Positions 18,895-27,835 of a stretch of 64,000 nucleotides of DNA are shown here, piece after piece. This DNA comes from Leptospira biflexa serovar Patoc strain 'Patoc 1 (Paris)'. GTDB lineage: Bacteria > Spirochaetota > Leptospiria > Leptospirales > Leptospiraceae. The notes under the pieces are model-generated. The model was not told the origin of the DNA, did no database searches, and worked only from the letters and a program-made list of their open reading frames with translations. Numbering within the stretch: position 1 is the stretch's first letter; every line of letters starts with the position of its first letter. The stretch covers positions 10,117 to 74,116 of the forward strand of contig NC_010844.1 of the NCBI RefSeq assembly GCF_000017685.1, in the 5' to 3' direction. The position numbers and the translations under genes were made by a program.

Positions 18895-21800
18895 CTATTT
18901 TTTCCCTTTCGGTTTTTTCTTGGATATTGTATAACCTAGAATATGTGCCATTTCCCAAACCGTTTTCAAATTTGTTTCTGTCGCTGGCATACTTGATTCC
19001 GTTTTCGAATCAGGCAGGACAGATTGCAAGTGAAACTCATTGGTTCCAAATCGTATGGTTTCTTTTGCCAAGTGGATCCATGTGTGCCAACCGTATTCCC
19101 TTTGTTCGGGATAAAATGTGAGTAAAATCCCCGGTTCTTTGATCGCAATCATTTCGGGGATTTGATCCTCTAATTTTCGTCTAGCAGCCATTTCTAATAA
19201 TGCATAAGTTTCAGATCCTTTTTTTGCTTTTTTCCAGTGAGATTCGATAGAATCATCTCCTTTTTTGCCAAACCTTCTCCAGAGTAAGGGTAATCTAAGC
19301 CCAAGTGACTCTTCATAAATACTAGAATAGTAGGAATCGTGATTTGTGATTTCAAGACGTCTGCTGATCACTTGTGAGATCGTGTCAAAAGAGGATTCAC
19401 AATCTAACAAGTACAATCTTGCCGCGAGTAAATCAGTCCAAACATACCAATTGGGAGTAGGTTGTTCTAGTAGTTGTTTGATTTCGCTTCCTTCCATTGT
19501 GAGAACCTTCTTCCATTTTAAAGATTCAGGTTCCATCACTCGCATAAATTGTAATAGATGGGCTTTCCATGAAGGTGCAGCATAAGGGAATTGCAAAATT
19601 TCCAGAAAGTAGGGGTAAACTCCAGGACCTTGGAAAAACAAAGCTTTGATAGCTTCCCATCTATCATAAGATCCTGAGTATTTATATTCGTCCAAAGAAT
19701 ACCGTAAGGATTCTACAAGCCATGGTCCTCCGTATCGGATTACATCTTCATGTTTGTATTTGGTTTCTCGAATTCTTTGGAATACATGTTGGATGCTATA
19801 CTTTTCTGGATGAAGGATTGCTTCTGGTAACAGAGAATTATTTTTTGAAAGTGAGTTTGCATACTTATCAGACGTATTAAATTCTGGAGCATCTTCCCCA
19901 GTGAGTACAATCCAAGCACGTCTAGCTTCCACTTCGATGTAACTCCAAGAATAATCAACCATCGGGTCTGGGTCAGCATAAATATGATACCAAAGATGAT
20001 CCTTGAATCTTTGTACTTTTTGTTTTCTGATCCATCGAATGATTCCATAAACTCTGACTTGGTCACCCTTATTTCCAAGGATACGTTCTGCAAAAGACAG
20101 ATAATCATTGTTATCTGGTTCCAAAAGTAATAATCCTGCTACATAACAGGCTCTTAGATCTATGGCTATACCGGGATAATGAGAGTCTTCCAGTTTTACA
20201 AAAAATTCGTTTAACTCTTGTTTTGCCTTCTCTGGTTCCATTTTGGCCCATGCTAAGGTAGCTTCCGAAATGTTGATAATTTGCCTCAATTCAAGATAAG
20301 AGTTCCTGTCTCCACCTTTGATTTGGAAACTATTTCTAACAACTCTGGCAATCAATTCAATATGTTCTTTTAGATCTAAATGGGCACATACCGAAAATGC
20401 ATTTCCAGCACTGATTCCAAAATAACCAAGATGGTCTTTATAAGTGAAGAGTTTTTGGATCAGCTGGATTGACACTTCATCCATTATTAAAATTCGTTCT
20501 TGTAAAGCTTCGTTTAAGTGGGTATAGACTGTGAACATATTGTTCAAGGTCGGACCTTCTTTTTGCACTTTTTCTCGAATTTCTTTTACATTGTCTAATG
20601 TCTCAAATGTTCGCCAAGCAGCCTCCGCTAATATGGAATTAGCTTCCCCTTGTTCACTGTTGATTAATGCTTCTACGACATATTCTAATCTTGGATCATC
20701 TTGTTTGAGTTGACGAACTGCTTCTCTAAAAGAAACCATTGCCAGGTCGTCGTCTAACATCCCGACTGTTTTTGTAATCCCACAAAATGCTTTTTTATTC
20801 TCAGCGTCGTATTTCAAACCTTGTCGAAAGGCAGCGTTGATCGCAATCGATAGTCGTTTGTCTAACTTTTCCGGATTGTATGGCCAAGTATTATAAGCAC
20901 TACCTATTCGTTCTCGAAAGTAGTCTTCGATCAGTTTTTTTAGATTCGGATCTTTTTTCGAAATTTCTTTTAGAAGAATGTCATGCGCATTCACATCATC
21001 CGGGTATTCTTCGATGATTTTGAAAAGATTTTCCTCAGTTTTTATCCTCGCTTCCAGGTCTTTCTTGGAGATAGTGTTAAGATTGGAGAGACCTAAACTA
21101 TCATTGTATAGTTTGATATTTTTTGGTTCAATTTGTTTTGGGTCAGCATTGCTAAAGGTAAGGGATCGTATTTTTTCTAGCTTATCGGAAGGTAGATTGA
21201 ATAATGATTTGGATTTTCCATCCAAATAGGCAATTACGTGTTCGGAAATTTTGGGAATTATTTTTCCTTTTGATTTGTTTGCAAGTTTGATGGTTTCTCT
21301 GCAAGCATCATCATTTTTTAAATAAAAGTGGTGAAGGATCCAATACGCAGCTAAATTTGGGTACTTTTTGATGTCCTCTTTTTCCTCTTCCCACAGCGCA
21401 TAAGAAGGAGCATTGGCAAGTTTTTCTGTAAATGCATAGGTTGGATCTCCATAACTATGGCCAAGTAACCAAGCCGATCTTTCAAACATATCCAGTGAAT
21501 TGTGATAGATCGGTTTCTTTTCGTATAATTTTGTAGCTTCTTTTTCAAAAGCCTTAATTGTACTGTCTTTGATTTGCGAAGGTAGAATGGCTTCTTTTAA
21601 TTTTGGAACTGCATCTTCTTCTTCAAATTCTTCTTCCTCCTCATCATCGTCATAACTTTCATTTGATTCATGATTCCAGTTTTCCACTATGAAATGCGAG
21701 ATGGAAAAATAGGGAAGGTTTTCTAATTCGCCAATTTCATGGTTATAATAATTTACCTCTATCGATTCATTTTCATTCGGTAAAAGATTGATCCAACAAG

Positions 21801-22272
21801 TGTCTCCACCTCCATCCGAAGCAAAAGCATAGGAACCGTTGAATAAAAACATAAGTCCGCTGTAAGTTCCAACTAACCAAGAGAGTATTTCTTCCGGATC
21901 CTTAATTTTTGTTAGTCTTGCTACCGAAGAAATAGCATATTCAAAACCACCATCTTCATCCTCCTCCATTTCCTCTTCCTCAGCAGAGTGATGGTCAATC
22001 ATATTCCAAACATCGGCTACTTCATACATGATTGATTTGTAGGCATTTTTTACATTTTCCCATTCCAGAATTTCTTTTCCGGGTCGGAAACCATACATGG
22101 ATTCAAATTCTTTCAAAAACTTTTGGTCTAGTTTGTTTTTGATTTTATCAAATGCCATCTGAAATTTATCTCTAAGCGATTGGAAGACTAACATCCGATC
22201 TATGATAATTTCCTTTAAATTTCCTGAGTAAAGATCAGACTTTTGTAAATTGAGTTGAGTAGGCTGTTTCAT
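18895..22272 (-). CDS. Large SMI1/KNR4-like plus helical-repeat protein
   Basis: About 1125 residues. Residues about 50-195 resemble an SMI1/KNR4 (SUKH) domain: FLKEFESMYGF, then GSYAFASDGGGDTCWINL and EVNYYNHEIGELENLPYFSISHFI. Two acidic stretches (about 97-108 and about 206-220, runs of Glu/Asp) flank it. The remaining 900 residues are mostly alpha-helical, with HEAT/TPR-like segments rich in Leu, Trp and Glu. No signal peptide, so cytoplasmic. The start at 22272 overlaps the stop of the upstream propeller-like gene (ATGA); a longer start at 22338 would overlap it further. SUKH proteins are often immunity proteins or protein-binding modules; the function here is unknown. Confidence 0.7.
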   Translation of the reverse strand: MKQPTQLNLQKSDLYSGNLKEIIIDRMLVFQSLRDKFQMAFDKIKNKLDQKFLKEFESMYGFRPGKEILEWENVKNAYKSIMYEVADVWNMIDHHSAEEEEMEEDEDGGFEYAISSVARLTKIKDPEEILSWLVGTYSGLMFLFNGSYAFASDGGGDTCWINLLPNENESIEVNYYNHEIGELENLPYFSISHFIVENWNHESNESYDDDEEEEEFEEEDAVPKLKEAILPSQIKDSTIKAFEKEATKLYEKKPIYHNSLDMFERSAWLLGHSYGDPTYAFTEKLANAPSYALWEEEKEDIKKYPNLAAYWILHHFYLKNDDACRETIKLANKSKGKIIPKISEHVIAYLDGKSKSLFNLPSDKLEKIRSLTFSNADPKQIEPKNIKLYNDSLGLSNLNTISKKDLEARIKTEENLFKIIEEYPDDVNAHDILLKEISKKDPNLKKLIEDYFRERIGSAYNTWPYNPEKLDKRLSIAINAAFRQGLKYDAENKKAFCGITKTVGMLDDDLAMVSFREAVRQLKQDDPRLEYVVEALINSEQGEANSILAEAAWRTFETLDNVKEIREKVQKEGPTLNNMFTVYTHLNEALQERILIMDEVSIQLIQKLFTYKDHLGYFGISAGNAFSVCAHLDLKEHIELIARVVRNSFQIKGGDRNSYLELRQIINISEATLAWAKMEPEKAKQELNEFFVKLEDSHYPGIAIDLRACYVAGLLLLEPDNNDYLSFAERILGNKGDQVRVYGIIRWIRKQKVQRFKDHLWYHIYADPDPMVDYSWSYIEVEARRAWIVLTGEDAPEFNTSDKYANSLSKNNSLLPEAILHPEKYSIQHVFQRIRETKYKHEDVIRYGGPWLVESLRYSLDEYKYSGSYDRWEAIKALFFQGPGVYPYFLEILQFPYAAPSWKAHLLQFMRVMEPESLKWKKVLTMEGSEIKQLLEQPTPNWYVWTDLLAARLYLLDCESSFDTISQVISRRLEITNHDSYYSSIYEESLGLRLPLLWRRFGKKGDDSIESHWKKAKKGSETYALLEMAARRKLEDQIPEMIAIKEPGILLTFYPEQREYGWHTWIHLAKETIRFGTNEFHLQSVLPDSKTESSMPATETNLKTVWEMAHILGYTISKKKPKGKK

Positions 22273-23237
22273 TTGGTAAGTTCCGCGTTCAATGTGATAA
22301 AAGATTCTGAGTAATGGTTCCCAAAAATTTTGAACCAATACTCTCCCGAAGGATCAATCTCAAACTGAAGTAAATTTAAATCTGGAGTCAATTTCTCAGA
22401 TAAAGCATGTGGAGTGAGAGTGAACGTATCCAAGTTAAAGTTTAACAGATGCTTTTTTGCTGGTTTTTTGTTTCTTTCTTTTAATAACAAAACTAGATTT
22501 GATTCGTTTTGAATGAAGACATCGATAAATTCCAAGTATGAGCCAAAATAGGATTTCATTGTCTCATCGTACAAATCAAGGAGACTCTCTAGTTTTCCAT
22601 CGCTATTTCTCACCTCCAACTTTGAATCAGAGAACAAAAATATTTTTTTCGAATTCACTTTGACTTTCATTGGTGCACCACTCGGTGCAAATTCAGAAAT
22701 CAACTTTCCGTCTTGATCTAAGATGTACGCAATTTCTGAATTCCCTTCCGTCACTAATATTTTATCATTACCGATTTGTTTTAGATTTTGGAGATTTTGA
22801 AATTCTAAATCACAATTCAAGATTTCCCAATTTGTGCCATTCCATCTATGGATTTGTTTTCTCCCGCTTGTATTGGCAAAAATAACGTAAATATAGTTGC
22901 CAAGATTCAAAATCTGGTATGGCGAAGGGTTCGCTAACTTCGGAGAAGGAAGACTCAAGAATGTATTGTCTTTGAAGAATAAAACCGAATTCGAAGATCC
23001 AAACAATACATTGTTTGGATTAGAATCAAATGGATTGTCGCTTGCTAAGTAAGTACCAATGGGAAATTCGAATCTTGTGATTTGAGTCTCATTGATTTTA
23101 TAAAGAATTGGACTCTGATTCCAAGAACCAATCCATAGGTTCCCATCATGATCTCTTTCAAATAATATCCTTTCGAAACCTGTTTTGATCGAATCTCTTT
23201 TGACGTTGTGAGTTATATTTGTTTTTACTTCTAACAT
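22269..23237 (-). CDS. Propeller-like hypothetical protein coupled to the SMI1-like gene
   Basis: A 322-residue protein without signal peptide or membrane segment. Repeating short beta motifs (GNLWIGSWNQSPILYKI, NNVLFGSSNSVLFFKDN, NYIYVIFANTSGRKQIHRWNG, NDKILVTEGNSEIAYILDQDGK) suggest a beta-propeller. Its stop overlaps the start of the 1125-residue SMI1-like protein (22269-22272), so the two are co-translated and may form a complex. No Shine-Dalgarno sequence is evident at the ATG. Confidence 0.65.
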   Translation of the reverse strand: MLEVKTNITHNVKRDSIKTGFERILFERDHDGNLWIGSWNQSPILYKINETQITRFEFPIGTYLASDNPFDSNPNNVLFGSSNSVLFFKDNTFLSLPSPKLANPSPYQILNLGNYIYVIFANTSGRKQIHRWNGTNWEILNCDLEFQNLQNLKQIGNDKILVTEGNSEIAYILDQDGKLISEFAPSGAPMKVKVNSKKIFLFSDSKLEVRNSDGKLESLLDLYDETMKSYFGSYLEFIDVFIQNESNLVLLLKERNKKPAKKHLLNFNLDTFTLTPHALSEKLTPDLNLLQFEIDPSGEYWFKIFGNHYSESFITLNAELTK

Positions 23238-23931
23238 TTTACTAAAAATATAAATGCAAAATGAAAACTATGTTTGATTGTGCAATTTATTTTTTTATTT
23301 AAGTGTTTTTGAATATAGAAAGCATGAATATCGCTACAAGATAAAGGATTCGTCTAAAATTTTATAATAAAGTATATGAACATAAAGAAATGAAAGCGTC
23401 TCATAGAATTCCTTGAGACAAAATGAAAAAAATTATAACCAATTTAAGAGAAATAGATATCTGTCAATTGTTATAGAGATGGTTTATGATTTGTTTTGTT
23501 TGTGTTTGGAAGGGAAAACTGTAATGGAATGTAAGAATTGCTGAGATCAATCTTCTGAGAATCGCCGGTAAAAGCATAACTAATGGAAATGAAAATGGGT
23601 AGTGTAACCATCTACCGCAGGTTAGGGGTCTTTGGAGGGATTACGCCTTGCGTCACAATTATGGTATTACGATTCTAATATTTTTTTGGAGGATTAGACT
23701 CTCATCTACAATTTCTTTTTCGCTTGAATCTAATCGCTGAATTAGTTTGAAACGGATCCCACTTTCCTATTCGGGACTAATTCTTCCGAATCCCTTCCAT
23801 CGATTTGGTACATTCATAGCTCCCATTTGTCCTAGGTAGTCTTTATGGTTTACTTTTCCTGAAACGACACAATTAGCAGAACATTTTTCGAGAATTGTGA
23901 CACTCTTGGGGTCTAGGTTACATCCATAGTT
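23238..23931. other. Gene-poor gap upstream of ardC
   Basis: Almost 700 bases with no ORF I can support on either strand. It is AT-rich at the left and mixed at the right. I see no RNA gene, repeat array or clear terminator; it presumably holds the promoters of the flanking divergent genes. Confidence 0.5.
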
Positions 23932-24846
23932 ATGAAAGAGAAAGATGCAAAAAAAATCATAAAAAAGATTACATACGATGTGATGGAGGCCTTAAAGTCC
24001 GGTAGTCTTGGACAGTGGGTCAAACCATGGCAAAGTTTTGGGTTTCCATGGAATGCAAAAACATATAAAACCTATGGATTGCTGAATTCCCTTTGGCTTA
24101 CAGACAGCTTGGAGAAATTTGGGTATCTCTATCCGGTTTGGGCCATAGAGAAACAATGGAAAGGACTTGGTTATACCATAAAAGGGGGAGAATCTCCAAG
24201 GACAGAGGTTTTGTATCCATGCCGAGTTCGGATTCCGATCTTTTCTAAAAAGAAGAGTGTCATTTCGGATAGCGAGGAAGAGCAAGAAGAAACAGAAATC
24301 GAGTATAAATCCTATTCAGTTCATAAAGCGTATCCAGTTCTGAACATTTCTCAAGTGAATGTTCCTAAAAGTGACTATGATTTGTTTGTGAGGATGACAA
24401 TTCCGAATGCGCCAGGTAACGTTGAACAGTTTGTGCAATCGATCAAACACAATTGGATAGAATCAGTTGGGGACCAAGCATCTTACTTGATCCCTTTGGA
24501 TACGATTCGTATGCCTAAAAAAAAGTATTTCCGAAGTGAAATCGACTATTGGTCTACCTACTTACATGAGTTAGGACATTGGACTGGAGCCTTTCATAGA
24601 TTGAATCGAGATTTCTCTAGAGGCAATCGTAGTTATGCATTCGAAGAATTGGTTGCTGAACTATGCTCGGCTATCTTTGCCGGTGAATTTGGGTTTAGTG
24701 GAGAATTGCAACATCGAGAGTATATTGGGTCTTGGGTGAGTATCCTGGAAAATAATCCACGTGCGATCATCAAAGCGGGATATCTTGCAATGGAAGCGGT
24801 GGAGTATTTGAAGAAGGAAGCGAAGAGGGGGGCGAGGGCAGCTTAA
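23932..24846 (+). CDS. ardC: ArdC-like antirestriction protein (ssDNA-binding plus zincin-like domain)
   Basis: A 304-residue protein. The N-terminal half has the ArdC/DUF1738-type pattern: KIIKKITYDVMEALKSG, QWVKPW, FPWNAKTYKTYGLLNSLWL, then VWAIEKQWKGLGYTIKGGE. The C-terminal half is a zincin-like metallopeptidase with YLHELGHWTGAFHRLNRD (HELGH at 212-216, third His at about 222) and a downstream FEELVAELCSA. ArdC proteins on conjugative plasmids bind single-stranded DNA and protect incoming DNA from restriction. An acidic insert (SDSEEEQEETEIE, about 112-124) lies between the halves. It stands alone at the left edge of the accessory island, consistent with transfer. Confidence 0.82.
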   Translation: MKEKDAKKIIKKITYDVMEALKSGSLGQWVKPWQSFGFPWNAKTYKTYGLLNSLWLTDSLEKFGYLYPVWAIEKQWKGLGYTIKGGESPRTEVLYPCRVRIPIFSKKKSVISDSEEEQEETEIEYKSYSVHKAYPVLNISQVNVPKSDYDLFVRMTIPNAPGNVEQFVQSIKHNWIESVGDQASYLIPLDTIRMPKKKYFRSEIDYWSTYLHELGHWTGAFHRLNRDFSRGNRSYAFEELVAELCSAIFAGEFGFSGELQHREYIGSWVSILENNPRAIIKAGYLAMEAVEYLKKEAKRGARAA

Positions 24847-24854
24847 GAGCCCTC
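24834..24854 (+). terminator. Hairpin at the end of ardC
   Basis: GAGGGC (24834-24839) and GCCCTC (24849-24854) enclose a 9-base loop that contains the stop codon, followed by TTCATT. It is a plausible but weak intrinsic terminator. Confidence 0.45.
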
Positions 24855-25483
24855 TTCATTACCTTTCCCCAGATTGCCAAAATAATTGATTTAATCGAAG
24901 ATCAAGCTAACCATTGTAAACTCCCATATTGGAAAAAATGTAAGAAAAATCCCTGTTCCTATAAAATTGAATTTGTTTTAAAAATTGTATGTTTGGTGGC
25001 AAATTGATCGGATTTTCTACAAATAAATTAGCGAGTATTTAATCGCTGTTAACAATTTAATTTTTTTTACGAAATTTTGAAATAATTTCTGGTCAGATTG
25101 AAATCTATTAATTTGGGCCAATCAAAATTTAAGAATCTTCGTCCTCCTTCCCTTATTCATCTTTTTATATAAGATTTACTGTATATTTTAAATTACAGTT
25201 GATGCATTTTGAATTTAATTGAACAACTGTTTTGTTTTGATAATGGGACTGAGGGGGCGAAGCTATGTCTACTGCCCCATCTTTACTAATTTTAGAATTC
25301 GAAGGGTCGTAAATTGTTGATCTACTGGAGCAGTTTTATAGAATTGACGGGTAAAAGTGTAGCTTTTTTGAGCGATCTCAGATATTACCAACTCCCATTT
25401 CATTAAAAGTACAGTCAAAGCGATAACACCTGTTAAGCGACATAATCTATATTATCGGAAGAAGCTCACTGCATCACGTAATA
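24855..25483. other. Gene-poor AT-rich gap left of the insertion sequence
   Basis: No ORF of convincing length. A GTTAAGCGACATAA sequence at about 25432 resembles the first bases of the cassette at 27077 (GTTATGCGACATGG), but no matching partner box was found. I see nothing else that can be named. Confidence 0.4.
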
Positions 25484-26969
25484 ATCTACTCGAAACACTA
25501 GTCGTTGCATCATCTTAAAATCTACTCCAAATTAGATAAGGAAACGATTCACTCATGTGCAGGTGATGTCCATGAAACAATCGAAGATGGTGCGTTCTAT
25601 GTTGGTTCAAGTCTTCAAAGAGAAGTACTTTTGGGCTTCGAAAAAAGAAAAAAGTCTCATACTCGACCAGTTCGTCGAAGCTACTGGATTCAATCGATCC
25701 TATGCCAGAACCGTTCTTAGAAAGAAAAAAGACAATCTCATCAAACTGAGACCGAGAAAGAAGCGTCTATCTAACTATGATGATGACGTCAGATTCTATT
25801 TAGAGAAGATCTGGGAGATCCTGGATAGAATTTGTGGGAAAAGACTCGTGATGGCATTGCCAGACGTTTTATCCAAACTTGAACAGTTCAAAGTATTTAA
25901 AATTGATAAAACAACCAAAGAAAAACTTCTCTCAATCAGCTCTGCCACTGTAGATCGGTTATTGAAACTTGCCAGGAAAAAACTTGGTCGCAAAGGCACT
26001 TCTACAACGAAGCAACCTAAATACCTAATTGATCGGATCCCAATCAAAACGTTCGGTGAATGGAAAAGTTCTCTACCTGGCTTTGTTCAAATCGATCTAG
26101 TAGCCCATAATGGTGGAAATGTATTTGGAGGATTTTATTCAACGCTTGCAGCAACAGATGTTTGTACGGGATGGACAGTTTGTATACTGGTGAAAGATAA
26201 AACTCAATTCCAGATGCTAAAAGCATTAATAAAACTGAAAAAAATATTACCCTTCCCACTTTTGGGAATCCTTTCCGATAACGGTGCAGAATTTATTAAT
26301 CAAACAATCTTAACGTATGCAGAAAGAAACGACATCCAATTCACTCGTGGAAGACCATATAAAAAGAATGATAACCCACATATTGAACAGAAGAATTACA
26401 GTGTTGTGAGAAGGAATACTGGATATTTGCGTATTGAAAATCAAAGCCAAGCAGATATTATCAGATCTCTTTACCAAGATTTAAATACTTACAATAATTA
26501 CTTTTTACCAGTAATGATTCTAAAGGAGAAACATAGGATTGGTTCTAAAGCAATACGAAGGTATGACGAAGCAAAATCACCATACCGAAGGATACTGGCT
26601 AGAAAAGATATTTCGAAAACGATAAAAGCTTCTATGAAAAAGATTTACGAGAAGTTGAATATTTTCGAATTAAAGAATCAGGTCAATCATTGGCAAAATG
26701 AAATTGTGAAGATTGCTGCCCCTATTCGTAATCCAATAGACAAAGTGAAAGTTAGAAGGAAGAAAGGAATCGTTCATACAATTCCGAAATGGAGACGAGA
26801 AGTAAATTCAGATACAAAAAATCCATTCCTTGAAAGACAACGTGTTGAAGAAATGAGGCGAGCTGCAGAACAAGTTTGGGCAAAAAGAAAATAGCTTGGA
26901 ATCTTTTTGCTCTCTGTTATATTTGGAGTAGATTTTTATTTGATTCACCACTTAACATTTCGAGTAGAT
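25484..26969 (+). mobile_element. Complete insertion sequence with doubled terminal repeats (ISLbi1/ISNCY-like)
   Basis: Outer inverted repeats ATCTACTCGAAA (25484-25495) and TTTCGAGTAGAT (26958-26969) are perfect over 12 bp. Inner repeats AAAATCTACTCCAAAT (25517-25532) and ATTTGGAGTAGATTTT (26921-26936) are perfect over 16 bp. The ATCTACTC core is shared by all four. A single transposase gene lies between. Length is about 1.49 kb. No target duplication could be identified by eye, so the exact ends may differ by a few bases. The family name is an inference from protein style and host. Confidence 0.75.
25557..26894 (+). CDS. DDE transposase with integrase (rve) core
   Basis: A 445-residue transposase. 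The N-terminal region has an HTH-like FVEATGFNRSYARTVLRKKK and a basic patch (KLRPRKKR). The catalytic core shows FVQIDLVAHNGG (Asp180), GILSDNGAEFIN (Asp241) and GRPYKKNDNPHIEQKN (Glu277), a complete DDE triad with the spacing of retroviral-type integrases. The C-terminal region is basic (KVRRKKG). The protein is full length and apparently functional. The start is uncertain: Met1, Met4 and Met6 are all possible. It lies within the doubled inverted repeats and just upstream of the integron cassettes. Confidence 0.88.
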   Translation: MQVMSMKQSKMVRSMLVQVFKEKYFWASKKEKSLILDQFVEATGFNRSYARTVLRKKKDNLIKLRPRKKRLSNYDDDVRFYLEKIWEILDRICGKRLVMALPDVLSKLEQFKVFKIDKTTKEKLLSISSATVDRLLKLARKKLGRKGTSTTKQPKYLIDRIPIKTFGEWKSSLPGFVQIDLVAHNGGNVFGGFYSTLAATDVCTGWTVCILVKDKTQFQMLKALIKLKKILPFPLLGILSDNGAEFINQTILTYAERNDIQFTRGRPYKKNDNPHIEQKNYSVVRRNTGYLRIENQSQADIIRSLYQDLNTYNNYFLPVMILKEKHRIGSKAIRRYDEAKSPYRRILARKDISKTIKASMKKIYEKLNIFELKNQVNHWQNEIVKIAAPIRNPIDKVKVRRKKGIVHTIPKWRREVNSDTKNPFLERQRVEEMRRAAEQVWAKRK

Positions 26970-27018
26970 AAAACAAGATTCAATACGAGAAGCATGTTGC
27001 GTCAAAATAGATGGTATT

Positions 27019-27083
27019 TGAAAATTTAACTTAAATTGATTTTATTCAGCGAATAATCGAAAATCTAATACATTCAGTTATGC
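27019..27083 (+). other. Candidate short attC-like site or attachment boundary ahead of cassette 1
   Basis: The sequence runs from an R''-like ATTTAAC to an R'-like GTTATGC (27077-27083). Between them TTATTC-AGC-GAATAA folds into a perfect hairpin, flanked by GATTTT and AAAATC. At about 65 bp it has the size of the shortest attC sites. Pairing of the outer boxes is weak, so it may instead be a plain recombination boundary. Confidence 0.35.
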
Positions 27084-27829
27084 GACATGGTTACCAATTA
27101 TTTCAATTCCATAAACTAAGAATTAAGAATAACTAATTAATTTAATTTTTTAAAAACCATTTACTCAATGAATATATTTAGGACTACACTATGATTGAAT
27201 CGAATGATAAAAAATCATTTATTACAAAATTCCTTAATCACATACAATTAGGAACAGAGGACGAATTAGTTTTATTCAATTCAAGGATATCATTTATTAA
27301 TATTACTTTTTGGATCTTTATATTTGCATTTCTTACTGCTCTTATTATTAAACCCGACTATTTTTCTTTTTATAATATATTTACTAAAAGCAATATTTTA
27401 AAATTTCTAAATATAAATAAAGAAGATCTAAAAATTCTTCTATTTTTAGCAAATTTTTCAGTTTTCGTTTACATTGCCTACATTACACGAAGTAGAAAAG
27501 AAAAAATCGAAAGCCTTTTTGGATTAAGAATTTTATTAGATTATATGAGAGTTGATGAAAGTGAATTTTTAAAAGAATTGAAGAATATTTTCCCCACACT
27601 TAATGAGTTTGAACTAATCGAATTTACAAATGCAGTTTTTACAAAAAGGTTGCTTAAAAAATAACCACGTCGCATAACAGCAACTTACCGCTACGCTTCG
27701 GGACAAGCCCTCGCTCGGGCTACGCCAAATTGTCCTCCTGGCATTCGCCTTGCTTACGCAAGCTACATGCCAGTCCCTAACGTCCCCTCCAGGGACTCAG
27801 GGTCGGACAACTTCGGTAAGTCTAGTTCG
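27078..27829 (+). mobile_element. Integron gene cassette 1
   Basis: Bounded by G^TTATGC at 27077 and G^TTATAC at 27829. The first ten bases including the boundary G, GTTATGCGAC (27077-27086), are the exact reverse complement of GTCGCATAAC (27669-27678), the R'' side of the attC at its own 3' end. It contains one rightward ORF in the usual orientation toward attC. Confidence 0.8.
27191..27664 (+). CDS. Cassette 1 protein: small membrane protein of unknown function
   Basis: 157 residues with two membrane segments: ISFINITFWIFIFAFLTALII (about 33-53) and ILLFLANFSVFVYIAYI (about 79-95). A cytosolic C-terminal helical domain of about 60 residues follows (SRKEKIESLFGLRILLDYMRVDESEFLKELKN...). AGGA lies 7 bases before the ATG, a usable ribosome site. 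Very AT-rich compared with the core genes. I recognise no family. It is the only ORF of its cassette and ends 4 bases before the conserved attC box region. Confidence 0.65.
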   Translation: MIESNDKKSFITKFLNHIQLGTEDELVLFNSRISFINITFWIFIFAFLTALIIKPDYFSFYNIFTKSNILKFLNINKEDLKILLFLANFSVFVYIAYITRSRKEKIESLFGLRILLDYMRVDESEFLKELKNIFPTLNEFELIEFTNAVFTKRLLKK

Positions 27830-27835
27830 TTATAC
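27672..27835 (+). repeat. attC recombination site of cassette 1
   Basis: R'' box GCATAAC (27672-27678) and R' box GTTATAC (27829-27835). The inner L boxes AACTTACCG and CGGTAAGT pair, and several hairpins lie between (for example CTTGC/GCAAG and AGGGACT opposite AGTCCCT). It is 164 bp, GC-rich against AT-rich cassette ORFs, and shares long identical blocks with the two other attC sites. Confidence 0.8.

Noticed and set aside
23570..23600. GCATAAC sequence upstream of ardC as an attC site
   Set aside because: No partner R' box or paired L boxes nearby; a chance seven-base match.
25557..26894. Integron integrase identity for the DDE protein
   Set aside because: It has a DDE triad of retroviral-integrase type and lies within its own inverted repeats; it lacks tyrosine-recombinase motifs.
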